DNA from: Salvator merianae
Lineage: Eukaryota > Chordata > Lepidosauria > Squamata > Teiidae
Assembly: GCA_003586115.2 (NCBI GenBank)
Contig: QVOM02000073.1
Coordinates: forward strand, 29,959,298 to 30,023,297
Direction: 5' to 3'
Length of the DNA: 64,000 bases
Shown: positions 11,881 through 23,948 of the stretch, piece by piece
Layout of the letters: each line of letters starts with the position of its first letter
How positions within the stretch are numbered: the first letter of the stretch is position 1
Position numbers and translations under genes: made by a program
The notes under the pieces: generated by a model
What the model was told of the DNA's origin: nothing
The model's input: the letters and a program-made list of their open reading frames with translations, nothing else
Database searches by the model: none

Positions 11881-14835
11881 ATTCATTGACTTGCATTATT
11901 ACACATGCCAACCCCATCCCTGGGCATGATTTAGAATTATGGACAGCCCCAAGATCCATATGTGCATAATGCACACCAAGAGCAGCCCAGTGTGATTCTT
12001 GATCACCCACTACCTCCAGGATCCACACTGCTATCATTTGGAACTGCTGTTGCTATGCTACCATAGAAGCTCCACTTTGTTCTGCTCCACTTGCTATTTT
12101 GCCTGCCATCTTGCTGCTTCAGCTCAAAGCAGCTACACTTTATTCTGACTCTGATCTATGTCTTGGCTATGGCACAGAGTCAAAGAACTGTCCCTTTTGC
12201 TGCTTTTACTGGTACAGAGTGGTGCTCTTCTGTCACTCAGCAACTCTGCCTTTGGAACTGTACCGACTTTGGAGCCTTGTGCCAGCAGCAAACGATTGAT
12301 CTCAAGCCCCTCTTTGCTTCTGAGGATGAGAACTGGATACACCTGGCTAAGCTAGGGTCTCCGTTTATTAGTTTAGGGTGTATATAGGGCAGTTTTCCCC
12401 TTCTTTTCCCCTTCTATATGCTTCTTTCAGCCAAACCTTATTTGTCCTTATTTGAACCCTACATTCATAAAACGCTTCCACTACAGAGGTTTCACCTTGT
12501 TTGAACCTTGTACATGTGCAGTACTGTGCAGGGAGAGAGATCTCTATCTTCTTTTCTATAGAAACTACAGGGTATTCTATTGTCCTTGACAGTTCAGCTC
12601 AACTGATTCATTTGAAGTACTGTCATTCTGGTGTTTTTCTGCCTTTGTAAAGCTTTTCTTGCTATTTTTAATACAGTTTATGTTCTGATTTGGCCCAATC
12701 TTTGTCTCGAGGTGTTTTTCTTGTTGGCTTGTTCTTTTACAAAGTACTGTACCAATTTACCATTTTTAAAGCCTTAGTATAAAGATCCGCTTATAGAGCT
12801 AGTGCCTAGTGTGAGCTTTTCCTAGTAAAACCAGTATCTCCAGTGCACTGTTCCTAACAGACCTTGGTTGAGCTTCTGTGCATCACAGTGGAAAGGCTAA
12901 AACCATTGCAATACAATCAAATATTCTGTATCAGCATGAGATTAAAGAAATACTCTATTAAACTGTCTGTCTTCGGGGTTGTCTATTAAAAGATAGTTGC
13001 TTTATTCAGGGAACTTCAACACAATATTTTCTGTTCTACATGAGAAAGAAGATGTTGATTTTGTTTGTTTGTTTGTTTGTTTTTAACTAAGAACTGAAGA
13101 CAATTTACTATGGTGGATTTTGTAGTATTTTCTTTGTATTTTTTTTCTTTTATTTTCCATGTTGCTGTTGAAGGGTAGAAATACTAAATGTTTTCACAAA
13201 ATCTGGCATATCTATGAGGTCAAAGACAAGAGAGGGAGGGAGGGACGAGGAAGCAAAGGGGCTCATGTTAAAGATACAGAAGAATAATATCATTCTGACA
13301 GGCAAAAGTATATATTTGACACTTTGCATTTCATCTGTTGAACTCCCAGATTGATTTGTGGCATGCAATAATGTTGTTGAAGGCCTTTTTGTAAATGTTA
13401 TAGCTTTGAAATGAAGAGGATATCAAATGTTTTGCTTTACCGAAGGGAGGAAGAGGAAAATTTGTTGTTTGAGTGACATGAATGAAATGACAGTTCATCT
13501 CCTGAATACGATGCTGAACTGTGAAGTTGCTATACCATTGCTTCTTCTAACACAGAGAAAATCCATTAAGATCATTCCTATCAGTCTCTGGGCTATAGTA
13601 CAACTTAGGTAAGTAGCAAGGAAGCTACCAAGAAGGCCAGGCATGACCCTTTAAATCATTTTCCTTCCCCATGCACACAACCAAAAAAAAAAAAGAATTT
13701 AAAATGACAGTGTTCATAATTATGTATTCTGGTTAATTTGTTTTAAGTTTTCTTTTTCATTTCTCTCTATTGATTCTAGATATGGTTGGAAAGGAAGCTA
13801 GTCATTTCATTTATCAGTGTCCCAAAGATGAGGCAATGGTATCTTGATAAAATGAAGTTTTAGACATATATCATGGTTAATATTATGCTTGGGATCCCTC
13901 CCACACACACTATTGAAGGAGTAAACCACAAAAAGCAATAATGCAGGATCCGACTTCTATTGTAATAGTCAGCACACCAAAGACTTGGCAGCACAGTGTC
14001 AATAGCTGCAAAATAACGTGACACAGACATCAAAGAGGTTCAAGTTGACAAAACAGCACCTAGTAACATTACAATTAAATTCAGAGCATTAAGTAGTAAA
14101 TACTGAATGTTCAGATCAATTAAAATAGAGGTAGAACAAAGAATCATAGTGAAAAAATAAGTGATTCTTTTGGAAGGAGAAGGATATGGAATATGGGTTA
14201 CTAGTACATCTGCATTGGGCACTCTGGATAATTCTCTTTGAACTTGATGGTTGTGTTGGTAACAGTGATTATTTGTAAAACTAGAAACAGCTGACATCAA
14301 TGACTCCTATTTGATTGGAGATATTTGTTACTGATGAATCCCAAAACAATAGGGGTGTTTGTGTATGCATGTGTGTGTGTTAGTGTATAAAATAAATATC
14401 CATTGCTAGTTCTATTGACCTTTTAAGTTCCTTAGGCTCACAGATTTGCAACCCATATCTGAGGTGTTCAAAACCAATGGAAGCTGAATTGTACTTCTAA
14501 AATGTCTATAATTTATCTCTTCATTCTAGATTTCTGAATTATTGAGTCTTATTTTTAAAAGTAAAATAACTAAAGAGATTTCCCATCAACATCTATTTTA
14601 ATTTACAAAGCAGAACTTGAAAGAACATCATCAAAACTGACACATACATTAGAATGAAAGCCCACTACAGAGAGCTTTATTGCTTTGATAGTGACACACT
14701 CCAATGTATGCTAAAAATGTAAATAAAAACATTAACAGATGAAGTTTTATTTTTATTATTATTGTTGTTGAATGTTTCTTTGCAGAAGAGAAACTGGATA
14801 TATCCCTTTCCCTGGGTTTATAAGGTAGCAACTTT
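11881..14835. other. Noncoding, simple repeats only
   Basis: AT-rich DNA with a TTTG microsatellite (about 13058-13084), an A run (13682-13694) and a short TG run near 14370. No gene or transposon is supported. Confidence 0.4.
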
Positions 14836-15218
14836 GGGATCTTTCTGCATTTACCTCTGCTCTGAATCTTGGACATCTTCTGGGCCTCTTTTGGTGTGCA
14901 GAGTAGAGAGGCACTGCCCCTGCTAGCTGCCATTGGTGTGCTCCATCTGCATGAGATGGAGAGTATTTTGGATTAGTAGTCCCAAAATGGACTTCTGGTC
15001 AACTTCTAGTCCAGAATACTGGTAGACCCCAATAATGAGGTCTACTGGTATACTAGGGCAATGGAGAACCCACTTCAACAGCACATCTTGTTGCACCTGG
15101 GGCTCTGAGTCCAGGAACAAGGGGCTGGCATGGGAGCTGGTTCAGAACAGATTGTGAGCAGTACCTGTCTGTTCCAGATCTACAGATCCAAAACTGCACA
15201 GGTAAGCGCAGAAAGGCC
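14836..15218. mobile_element. GGGCC-like MITE (family C)
   Basis: Left end GGGATCTTTCTGCATTTACC and right end GGTAAGCGCAGAAAGGCC form an inverted pair differing by a few bases from the family C consensus GGGCCTTTCTGCACTTACC. The interior contains the TCCAGAATACTGGTAGACC-type segments common to family C. No exact 3-bp duplication is left at the inferred borders, and there is no coding sequence. Confidence 0.55.
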
Positions 15219-15310
15219 ATAAAAGTGTGATTTAACAATGACATCATTGGCAGGTGATCCTCAGGGATGAAGGAAATAATCAGGCTAATCATGATACAGT
15301 GTTTTTTTAT

Positions 15311-16413
15311 TGAATTCAATCCCACATTGGTAACTGGCTGAAGGACAGGAAACAGAGAGTAGTAATAAACGGCCAGTTCTCAGAGTGGAAAAAGGTGAGA
15401 AGTGGGGTCCTGCAAGGTTTAATATTAGGTCCATGCTTTTTAATTTATTCATAAATGATGTATAAATAGGGATAAACAGTGAGTTAGCAATGTTTGCTGA
15501 TGACATTGAATTGTGATTGTAAAAAGTTGCTGAAGGATCTCTTGATATTGGGTGAGTGGACAACAAAGTGGCAAATGCACTTCAATCATAGAAAGTGCAA
15601 AGTGATGCACATTGGGGCAAAGAACTTCAATTACACCTATAAACTGATGAGGCCAAGCTTTCTTTGATAGACCAGGAAAAGGATCTTGGGGTTCTGGTTG
15701 ATAGCTCAATGAAGATGTCAACCCAAGTGCAGCAGTAGTGAGAAAAAGCAAATTCTGTGCTAGAGGTAATTAGGAAGGGAATAAAAAACAAGGTGGAAAG
15801 TGTCATTGTGTCTCTTTATAAATCTATGGTGAGGCCATATTTGGAATATTGGGCCCAGTTTCACCTAAGTTTGGTGTGACTGGTCCCATTGTGTACAATT
15901 CTTGTCACCTCACTTGAACAAGGATATTGAGGAACTGGAAAAGGTGCAGAAAAGGCCAACCAGAATGATCAAGGGGCTGGAACACCTTCCTTATGAAATC
16001 AGGCTGCAATGTCTTGACCACTCTATTAAGCTGACAGGAAGAAGAATTAGGACCAGAAGGTTTTGTTGTTGTGGTGGTGGTTTCACTCAGAGGGTCATCA
16101 GTCTATGGAGTTCATTACCAAAAAAGGTGGTGACAGTAATCAGCCTGGAGAGCTATAAAAATGGATGGGACAGATTGCAGGAGGTCAGGTATATCAATGG
16201 CTCCTAGAATGAATGCCCTGATACTGCCTCCAGGGTGGAACGAGCAGTAGGATGCCTCTAAAGGCCATTTTCATGGAGTCAAGAGCAGGTGAAGGTTTTG
16301 CCTTTATATTCTGCTTGAGAATGCCCCAAAGCAATTGGGGATTACTGTGTGAGACAGGATACTCAACTAGATGGGCCATGACCTGATCCAGCAGTGCTCC
16401 TTTTATGTTCTTA
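15311..16413 (+). mobile_element. CR1-clade LINE, 5'-truncated, RT pseudogene
   Basis: Conceptual translation in shifting frames gives the C-terminal half of a CR1 reverse transcriptase. In order: WLKDRKQRVVINGQFSEWKK, then a GVLQG motif, an F(A)DD catalytic box (about 15490-15505), KCKVMHIGAKN, DQEKDLGVLVDSSMKMS, SLYKSMVRPYLEYW and DIEELEKVQKRPTRMIKGLE. These are the usual CR1 landmarks. Multiple frameshifts and stops make it inactive. The 3' end (GATCCAGCAGTGCTCCTTTTATGTTCTTA) is the typical squamate CR1 tail. The copy is 5'-truncated, as is usual for target-primed insertion. A 101-codon ORF at 15902-16207 is part of it, not a host gene. Confidence 0.88.
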
Positions 16414-16426
16414 AGTGCACACAGCA

Positions 16427-17289
<863 letters not shown>

Positions 17290-17559
17290 TGATGAGATTA
17301 TGTTGATTTGTGGCACAGCCAGCAAAACAAGTGGCTTTGGGGGGAGCCAGAAGCAAATAAAGACTCTTGGAAAGGAAATAGACAAAGGGCGGGGTATTTT
17401 AGTTGATGGCAAACTCCAGCTATTTCCTTGTTCATTTTGTGAAGCTAAGCAGAAACCAAAGCCTGAGATCAAGTTCTATTGCTCAGAATGGTCACCTATC
17501 CCTCCAGCCACCGTTCCTCATGCTTTAGCAGCTGGTGTATTTCAGACATATTTCATAAC

Positions 17560-17690
17560 AATGTTGTTGTTGGATACTATTGCATTGTGTCTGACTCCTG
17601 GTTGACTGCATGGGTACCACCATGAGCATCTCTATCCAGTTTTCTTGGCAGGGATACAGAAGTGGTTTGTCATGGATTATTGCTGAAGAA
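17560..17690 (+). mobile_element. BovB/RTE-like LINE 3' fragment
   Basis: The stretch contains TGTGTCTGACTCCTGGTTGA, CTGCATGGGTACC, CCAGTTTTCTTGGCAGGGAT and ACAGAAGTGGTTTGTCATGG, in that order. This matches the well-known 3' segment of BovB elements (GTGTCCGACTCTT..., TTTTCTTGGCAGG...GAGTGGTTTGCCAT). No coding part remains. BovB is common in squamates and known for horizontal spread among vertebrates. Extent is approximate. Confidence 0.6.
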
Positions 17691-17787
17691 AGGCAGGGGA
17701 TCAATTGCTTTTTAGGCTACTTGAATCTACAGCCCATCCTAACCTTGTACAAGCAGGATGGAAGATAACTGGAATTTGGTAGGAACT

Positions 17788-17987
17788 TGGGCAGCTTCAG
17801 AAAGGACTGGGCAAATTAATGGAGTACAAAAAAATATCTAATCAAATGCTACTAGCCTTGTTGACATTTTAAAGAGGTAACCTGCTTCTAAAGGTCAGCT
17901 GTTTTGAGACTGTTGCTGTGAAAACAGGATGATGGAACTAAATGGCCATTTATCCTATCCAGCAAGGCTTTTTCTTATGTACTTAAA
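17788..17987 (+). mobile_element. CR1-clade 3' fragment
   Basis: It ends with CTATCCAGCAAGGCTTTTTC followed by TTATGTACTTA, a diverged form of the CR1 tail seen at 16413 and 18673. Upstream, CAGAAAGGACTGGGCAAATTAATGG and GCTACTAGCC match the usual last coding and 3' UTR section of these elements. Only the 3' end is present. Confidence 0.6.
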
Positions 17988-18309
17988 CATTTTTCTAAAA
18001 GTATGAAATCTTCTTCAATTCCTAAGTGTTCTTGAAATCACAGAATTTCAAGAGCGTCACTAACATTTGCCAAATACATTTTCCATGTCTTAAAAAGGGA
18101 TTACAGTACAAATCAAGTCAAAATATTACTCAGAGCAATACTCTAATGTTGCTAAGAAACTCACATTTACAAGGCAATGGGAACAATGGTAGACACATGC
18201 CCAAAATGCAATAGAAGTTTAAATTTGTGCAGCCCCAAAAGTCCTGCTAATAGACCTGCTCAGATTTTAATGGTCAGAGGAGAAAATCCTGCCACGTGTG
18301 AAAGAAATC

Positions 18310-18673
18310 TCAGAGGTTCAAGAAGTGTCAGTATGTAAGAAGGTCTTTTCAGTGGTGGCATCCAGGCTTTGGAATGACCAAGCAGAAGGTGTCTGCTGCT
18401 CTGCTGGAACAGGAGCAATTGCTGGACAGGAAGGCTGCTGAGGACCTGCCAGGTATTTGATAAGCATTGATCCCATTAGAGTAAATAGGACCATGCCATC
18501 CAAGATTTTTTAAGACTATGACATCCAAGTCTCTGACATTTTAAATGACCTATTTATCCCTTCATCTTCTGTTTGAGAATGCCCCCAAAGCATTTGGTGG
18601 GCCACTGGGTAAGGCGGGATGCTAAACAAAATGGGATATGGCCAGATCCAGCAGGACTCCTCTTATGTTCTTA
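18310..18673 (+). mobile_element. Retroposon 3' fragments ending in a CR1 tail
   Basis: The last 130 bases (GTTTGAGAATGCCCCCAAAG ... GATCCAGCAGGACTCCTCTT ATGTTCTTA) closely match the 3' end of the CR1 at 16300-16413, including the conserved CCAAAGCA segment. The upstream part (CTTTTCAGTGGTGGCATCCA GGCTTTGGAATGACC) resembles a widespread reptilian LINE 3' segment, and may be a separate older insertion. No ORF survives. Confidence 0.5.
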
Positions 18674-18879
18674 TCTTCAGATTTGCACTAAATGCCTTTA
18701 CTGTAGACTTTTCAGGTCTCAGTTAAAATACACCTTTTAACTCTTCTTTTTGGTCCTTAATTCCTGGCCTTCAGAGCATTTGAAGCCCCGCTGCATCAAC
18801 TCTGAAGTTAGCACAAGCCTTTAAGCTGGCATGAGGGCTGGCATGGGACAAGCAGTCCCAATGCAGATGATCTGGTCTC

Positions 18880-18962
18880 ATGCAGAAGCAGTTCATTCTA
18901 TCTTGGGATGAGTTGCTTATCCTGGGACAGGATGAGCAACTCATCCTGAGATATAGGCTGTG
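18880..18962. repeat. Hairpin from a family C MITE remnant
   Basis: GGGATGAGTTGCTTATCCT and AGGATGAGCAACTCATCC are inverted copies separated by about 6 bases. The same motif appears in the family C MITEs (for example GGAACAAGCAACCTATTCCA near 25488 and CAAGCAACCTATTCCACATT near 60013). So this is probably a MITE fragment rather than a regulatory hairpin. Confidence 0.45.
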
Positions 18963-19047
18963 AATATATATATATATTAAAACACGTTAAATATTACAAT
19001 TTGATAATGTAACAGCATTCAAACACCATAATTCAGAATCTGAAATT

Positions 19048-20078
19048 ATCATAGAATCATAGAATCATAGTGTTGGAAGGGACCTCCAGGGTCATCAAGT
19101 CCAACCCCCTACTCAATGCAGGATTCACTAAACCATCCCAAACAGATGTCTGTCCAGCCTCTCCTTAAAGACCTCCAGTGAAGGAGATCTCACCACCTCC
19201 TATGGCAACCTGTTCCATTGACTGACCGCTCTTACTGTCAGAAAGTTTATTCTAATGTCTGTATCTACTCCCTTAAAGTTTCATCTCATTGTTTCTAGTC
19301 CTTCCTTCTTGTGTAAGTGAGAATATGGCCAATCCCTCTGCACTGTGACAACCCTTCAGATACTTGAAAACAGCTATCATGTCTCTTCTCAGTCATCTCT
19401 TCTTCAGGCTAAACATTCCTAGATCCTTTAACCATTCCTTGTAGGACATGGTTTACAGACCACTCATCATTTTGGTAGCCCTCCTCTGAACTTGCTCCAG
19501 TTTGTTGATATCTTTTTTTAAAATTGGGATGCCCAGAACTTGACACAGTACTCCAGATGAGGTCTGACCAAGGTAGAGTAAAGCGGGATAATTACTTCTC
19601 ATGATCTAGACTCTATGCTTCTCTTGATACACCCCAGTATGGTGTTTGCCTTTTTGGCAGCTGCATTATACTGTTGACTCATATTTAATTTGTGATCTAT
19701 TAGTACACCCAGATCCTTTTCACACGTGCTGCTGCTCAGCAAGATTCCTATCATTCTGTATTGGACTTTGTCATTTTTCTTACCCAGATGTAGGACTTTG
19801 CATTTCTCCCTGTTAAATCTCATTCTGTTAGTTTCAGCCCACTGTTCAAGCTTGTCCAGATCTTTCTGGATCCTCTCCTTCTCCTCCTAGCTTTGTGTCA
19901 TCTGTAAATTTTATCAGCATCCCCTCGACTCTCTTGTCCAATCATTTATAAAAATGTTGAACAGCACCAGGCCCAGGACAGAGCCTTGTGGCACCCCACT
20001 CAAGACATTCTTCCAATTGGATGTGAAGCCATTTATGACCACTCTTTGAATATGATCGCTAAGCCAGTTATGAATCCA
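19048..20078 (-). mobile_element. CR1 LINE, 5'-truncated, minus strand
   Basis: The left edge is ATCATAGAATCATAGAATCA, the reverse complement of the classic CR1 8-bp tail repeats, followed by GTTGGAAGGGACCTCCAGGG and AGTCCAACCCCC. These are hallmark CR1 3' UTR sequences. On the minus strand a 74-codon ORF (19823-19599) reads [18 protein letters not shown], then [20 protein letters not shown] and [14 protein letters not shown], the conserved region after the RT catalytic core. Further upstream on that strand (about 20030-19880), GHKWLHIQ...[20 protein letters not shown] codons are visible with disruptions. The copy starts inside RT, so it is 5'-truncated, and is broken by stops and frameshifts. 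Confidence 0.92.
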
Positions 20079-20562
20079 TTATGCAGAAATTAGTCTTTCT
20101 GCAGTAAATTTCTTTTTTATTCATTCACTTTGCATTTTGTTAGTTGATACAAATAAACTATTGGCACTTCTATTTTTGAAATATTCTTCCTTTGCAGCAT
20201 TTTCCACACCTGCCTAGAACTTTTGCATGTACGATATATTTCATGCAAGTCTTTTTGTTTGTTTTTAAGCAAGAACATTTGGTTTATTATGAAGTGGACA
20301 TATGATTTATAGAAAAAGTTAACAAGTAGATTAAAGGCATGAACAGAGGTTGTATTATTTGATTTGTGATTATGATATGAAATCTTACAATCCTCTGTGT
20401 CGTATATCACAAACAGAAGCATTTTCTTATTTAAAAGTGTTTTTTTTAAAAAAAGCATTATCATGCTGTATCCTATGGGCAGAAGAATGCAAGTGCTATT
20501 ACCCTTCATTGATGTGATCACCCTTTTAGTTATGACTGTAGTGATTCCCAAAAATGTTGAAT
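20079..20562. other. AT-rich, no gene seen
   Basis: A 144-codon minus-strand ORF (20551-20117) covers most of it. Its composition is Lys/Asn/Ile-rich, as expected from AT-rich DNA; it has no domain I recognise and no splice-site pair of note, so I do not call it a gene. Confidence 0.4.
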
Positions 20563-20630
20563 AGAAATGTGCCCATTCATTAAAATGTTGGTTTGATTCA
20601 AATCAAGCCAAACGTAGATGCTAATCCCAG
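20563..20630. mobile_element. hAT-like left-end fragment
   Basis: It begins TAGAAATGTGCCCATTCATT and contains GGTTTGATTCAAATCAAGCC, a motif pair typical of the TAGRGATGTGC elements in this window. No right end is seen. Confidence 0.35.
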
Positions 20631-20975
20631 TAGGTACTTCTGAATTGTTCAGTTTCCAGACCAGCACTTTTAAATTCATGCCATAGCTGTCCCTCATATA
20701 CATTATATTGTTCTACACCAATATATTCCAAAGCTCTGTAGAAGTTGTATGTTGTAGTGTAGGATGTCCTCTGAGTTTTATCAAAGGGGAAACAGAGGGC
20801 AGGACTTTCCCTGACCACTTCCCCTATGCGTGTAATGACATATGTATTATCTGGTTTTTGTGCTTCTGTTATTTTCTTGAAATTTGCTTATTAAGTGGGA
20901 TTAGGCCCTGAAGTGGTAAGATTTGCTTTTCAAGTACTACCCATTAGGATGGTTCTGACTTATGTGTATCTATTA

Positions 20976-23428
20976 CCTGGGTTACTTTTATTGACTTTAG
21001 TGCAGCCTTTGACTCAATACATAGAGGTATACTTTGGGACAAGTTAAAGGCTCTCAATATTAAACCCAGGCTACTGCTCTTGATCAAGTCCTTGCACACT
21101 AAGACCAGCCAAAGAGTCCACATGGGCACTCAGGGATCTTTGACTAATGAAATTCCAACCTATAAAAGAGTAAGACAAGGTTGTATTCTTGCTCCAATGT
21201 TATTAAAACATTTGTATGTAAATGACATGCCGAAGTGCTTGCAGTTTCCTGAGGCCCATGGACCCAAAGGTCTGAACAGACATGTCAACATTTTACTTTA
21301 TGCCGATGATATAGTTTTGCTTGCATAGACTAAGGTTGGACTTAGAAGTAGGGGTGTGCACGAAGACACTTTCCCCTCTTCGTTTCGCAGGGCTGCAAAG
21401 CAACGGAGCTTCGTTTTCGCACGAAAAGGAGAGGCGCGAAAAGGGCGCCTTTCATTTTCGATGCGAAAATCTTCGCACCCTAGGGGGTATTAGACAGCCA
21501 ACAGATCTCCCTCCCCTTCCAGTTGATTTTTCTTCCTTTCCGTTGGCTGTCTGATACCCCCTAGGCTAGGGGGTATTAGACAGCCAAAGGAAGAGGAATC
21601 AAGCGAAAGAAAGACCCAGTTCTCCCTCCCTTCCCGTTGATTTTTCTTCCTTTCCGTGGCTGTCTAATACCCCCTAGCCTAGGGGATATGAGACAGCCAA
21701 CGGAAAGGAAGAAAAATCAACGCGAAAGACCTTCAGCGAAAGAAAGATCTTCAAGCCGCGTCGCTGATGGTGAGCGCTGAGATCTCCGCCGCACCGCTCA
21801 TGGAGGGGGAGGCATTGTGAGCCAGAGGAAGAAAGGGGGCAGCGGAAGGAGCCAGCGAGGGGAAGAGAAGGAAATCAACGGGAAGGGAATCCCTCCCTTC
21901 CATTGAGTTTTAAAACTTTTTTCTCTTCCCCTTGCTGCTGGCTGGCTGATTCACCCTAGGTGGTCAGCGCGAGGGGTGAGACAGTGGCAAATTGCGAAGG
22001 TCCCGAAATGCTTCGAAAAATTGAGGGACCTTCGCAATTCGATTCGTGATTTCTGTTGCCCTTCGCATCCGATGCGAAGGGCTCGAAATCACGAAATTCG
22101 AACGAAGTTTCGTTGCTACGAAGCTTCGTGCACACCCCTACTTAGAAGGCTTTTACAGAAACTCAATTTATACTGCAAAGATAACTTCCTACATATAAAT
22201 AAGAATAAATCAAAGGTGATAGTGTCTGGAAGAAAGAAAACAAGATATCAATGGGCCCTAGATGGGAACACTATTGAGCAAGTTAGCTCTTATTCTTATT
22301 TGGGGTTGTCTTCTCCAAGTCTAATTCTTGGTCCTTGCAGTTGAGGAATTATGCTCTAAGAGCCTCGGCTGGGCTGAATTCTGCGTACAACCTGTTTAAT
22401 TACAGACATCCAGGCTCCCTGACTCCCTTGCTTATAGTATGTAGAGCTAAACTTATTCCAATGCTAACTTATGAGGCAGAACTCTGGGGGTTTTCAAATA
22501 TTTTCTCATTGAAACAAACCCAGTCACACTTTTTAAGAAGGATTCTGGGTGTTAATAAATCGGTCCCAGCTTCTGCTGTTAGAGCTGAACTTGGAGTCTT
22601 AGCTATCCAATGTGACATTAACATCAAAACTTTTAATTATTGAATGTGTTTAACTTCAATGCCCAGAAATAGACTCCCAAGATTGTGTCTTGAAGAACAA
22701 GCCAGGAATGAGAGCAAATACTCATGGGTGCATAAATTATATAATATTATTTCCTACTGTGGACTTTCCCCACAAGTGCTAGGGCATATTGGCCAGTCAG
22801 CCAGAGAGGTTTTCAAGCAGCGGGTAATGGATATTAGTGCACAAAATGATATTACCACTCTGTCTAATTTAAAATCACTAAAATGGCTAGCACGAAGACT
22901 ATTTTCCAGCTTGAAAAGTATTTAGATTACAAAATGCCCTACCAGTTAAGGAAGCAATTCACTCATGTATGTTTTGAATTATTTGATTCCATGGTGAAGC
23001 TGGGGAGGTACCACCAGGTGCCATACAATGAAAGACTGTGTGTTTGTGGCATGCCAGCAGTTGAAGATCTCTCCCATATCCTGTTTGTTTGTCAGCTCTA
23101 TTCTTCAATTAGAACTTATCTGGGCCCCCATTTACAAAAGGTAAACCATAGGAATGTAGGAAGTAAACTGACTTATATTCTTCAGGGAGAAAACATTCAG
23201 ATAACTTACAGGGTAGCCCTATTCTTTGCTAAGGCTGTCTGACTTAGGAAATCATTCATTGATCAGAATGTGGCATAGGGAAAGGGGGATGGGGATAGAT
23301 AATTATGTTACTCTTCTCTTGAATTATGATTTTACACATGTTATGATTATATGCTTTTATTTGTAACTCTGATATGGTCAAAAGACTAATCAATAAACTA
23401 AACTACTACTACTGCTGCCTGGGTTACT
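20976..23428 (+). mobile_element. 5'-truncated non-LTR retrotransposon, Ingi/Vingi-like, 11-bp TSD
   Basis: The LINE occupies 20987-23417 and is flanked by exact direct repeats CCTGGGTTACT (20976-20986 and 23418-23428). The 5' truncation falls in reverse transcriptase. Reading in order: FIDFSAAFDSIHRGILWDKL, a VRQGCILAPM box, LLYADDIVLLA (catalytic YADD at about 21298-21310), then after a nested hAT element LLQKLNLYCKDNFLHINKNK, GNTIEQVSSYSYLGL, and a C-terminal domain with a cysteine/histidine cluster RLCVCGMPAVEDLSHILFVC near 23030-23095. The coding ends at a TGA at 23242. The 3' UTR ends in ACTACTACTACTGCTG, a short microsatellite tail. Several frameshifts and an in-frame stop show it is dead. 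Clade assignment rests on the pattern of motifs and is moderate; the LINE call is firm. Confidence 0.88.
21341..22148. mobile_element. hAT-type MITE nested in LINE, 8-bp TSD CTTAGAAG
   Basis: The element is 21349-22140 (792 bp). It has perfect 17-bp terminal inverted repeats TAGGGGTGTGCACGAAG / CTTCGTGCACACCCCTA and an exact 8-bp duplication CTTAGAAG (21341-21348, 22141-22148). Deleting the element plus one CTTAGAAG joins the LINE codons ...VGLR and RLLQKLN in one frame, which fixes the borders independently. The interior is CpG-rich and palindromic: a TAGGGGGTATTAGACAGCC segment and its inverse occur repeatedly between 21480 and 21710. No transposase is encoded. Confidence 0.95.
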
Positions 23429-23705
23429 CTATAAGCATCAAAACAGGTCTGTATATGAGGACATCCCCACCCATCTTTATGTACTTGTTTTTGATATACT
23501 AGTTTCAATATCCTAAGTCTAGTAGAGTTAAATACGTATCAGAACATTGGCCTATTCAGTCTTGCTATAGTATCCTTGCTTGATGCTAGAGGCAAGCATT
23601 GAAATAAATATAATATTTTCAGAATTAATTTCATTTTGAATGCCACTATTCTGCTAAATATCAGTACACCTGTGCCTTTCTAATAGGTTACTTCCTGAAC
23701 TTTGA

Positions 23706-23948
23706 ACCTGTTAAAAAACACCATTTTTTTTGGAAAAATCTCTTTTAAAAAGCAAAAAAACCCCAAAAAACAGTGAACATCATGAACAGTTCAATTTGAA
23801 CCATTGGTTTTTGCAGATGGGTCTTTGGTTTGGTTTAAATCAAATCAGTCCTTTTCAAACAGAGACTGGTTAAGTTCAGTTGTAACTGGTTTGAACTGTC
23901 CAGTTTGATTCAAATTGAACAGACCCAAAGCAAATTTGCACATCTCTA
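23706..23948. mobile_element. hAT-like element, right part
   Basis: The right end GCAAATTTGCACATCTCTA at 23948 is the inverse of the TAGAGATGTGC terminus at 4318. The interior alternates TTGAACC and GGTTTGA motifs. The left terminus is not clear and no duplication was found. Confidence 0.5.

Noticed and set aside
20117..20551. 144-codon minus-strand ORF
   Set aside because: Lys/Asn/Ile-rich composition expected from AT-rich DNA; no domain or convincing splice context.
22335..23242. Three adjacent plus-strand ORFs that could be read as a host gene
   Set aside because: They continue the reverse transcriptase of the LINE delimited by the CCTGGGTTACT duplication.
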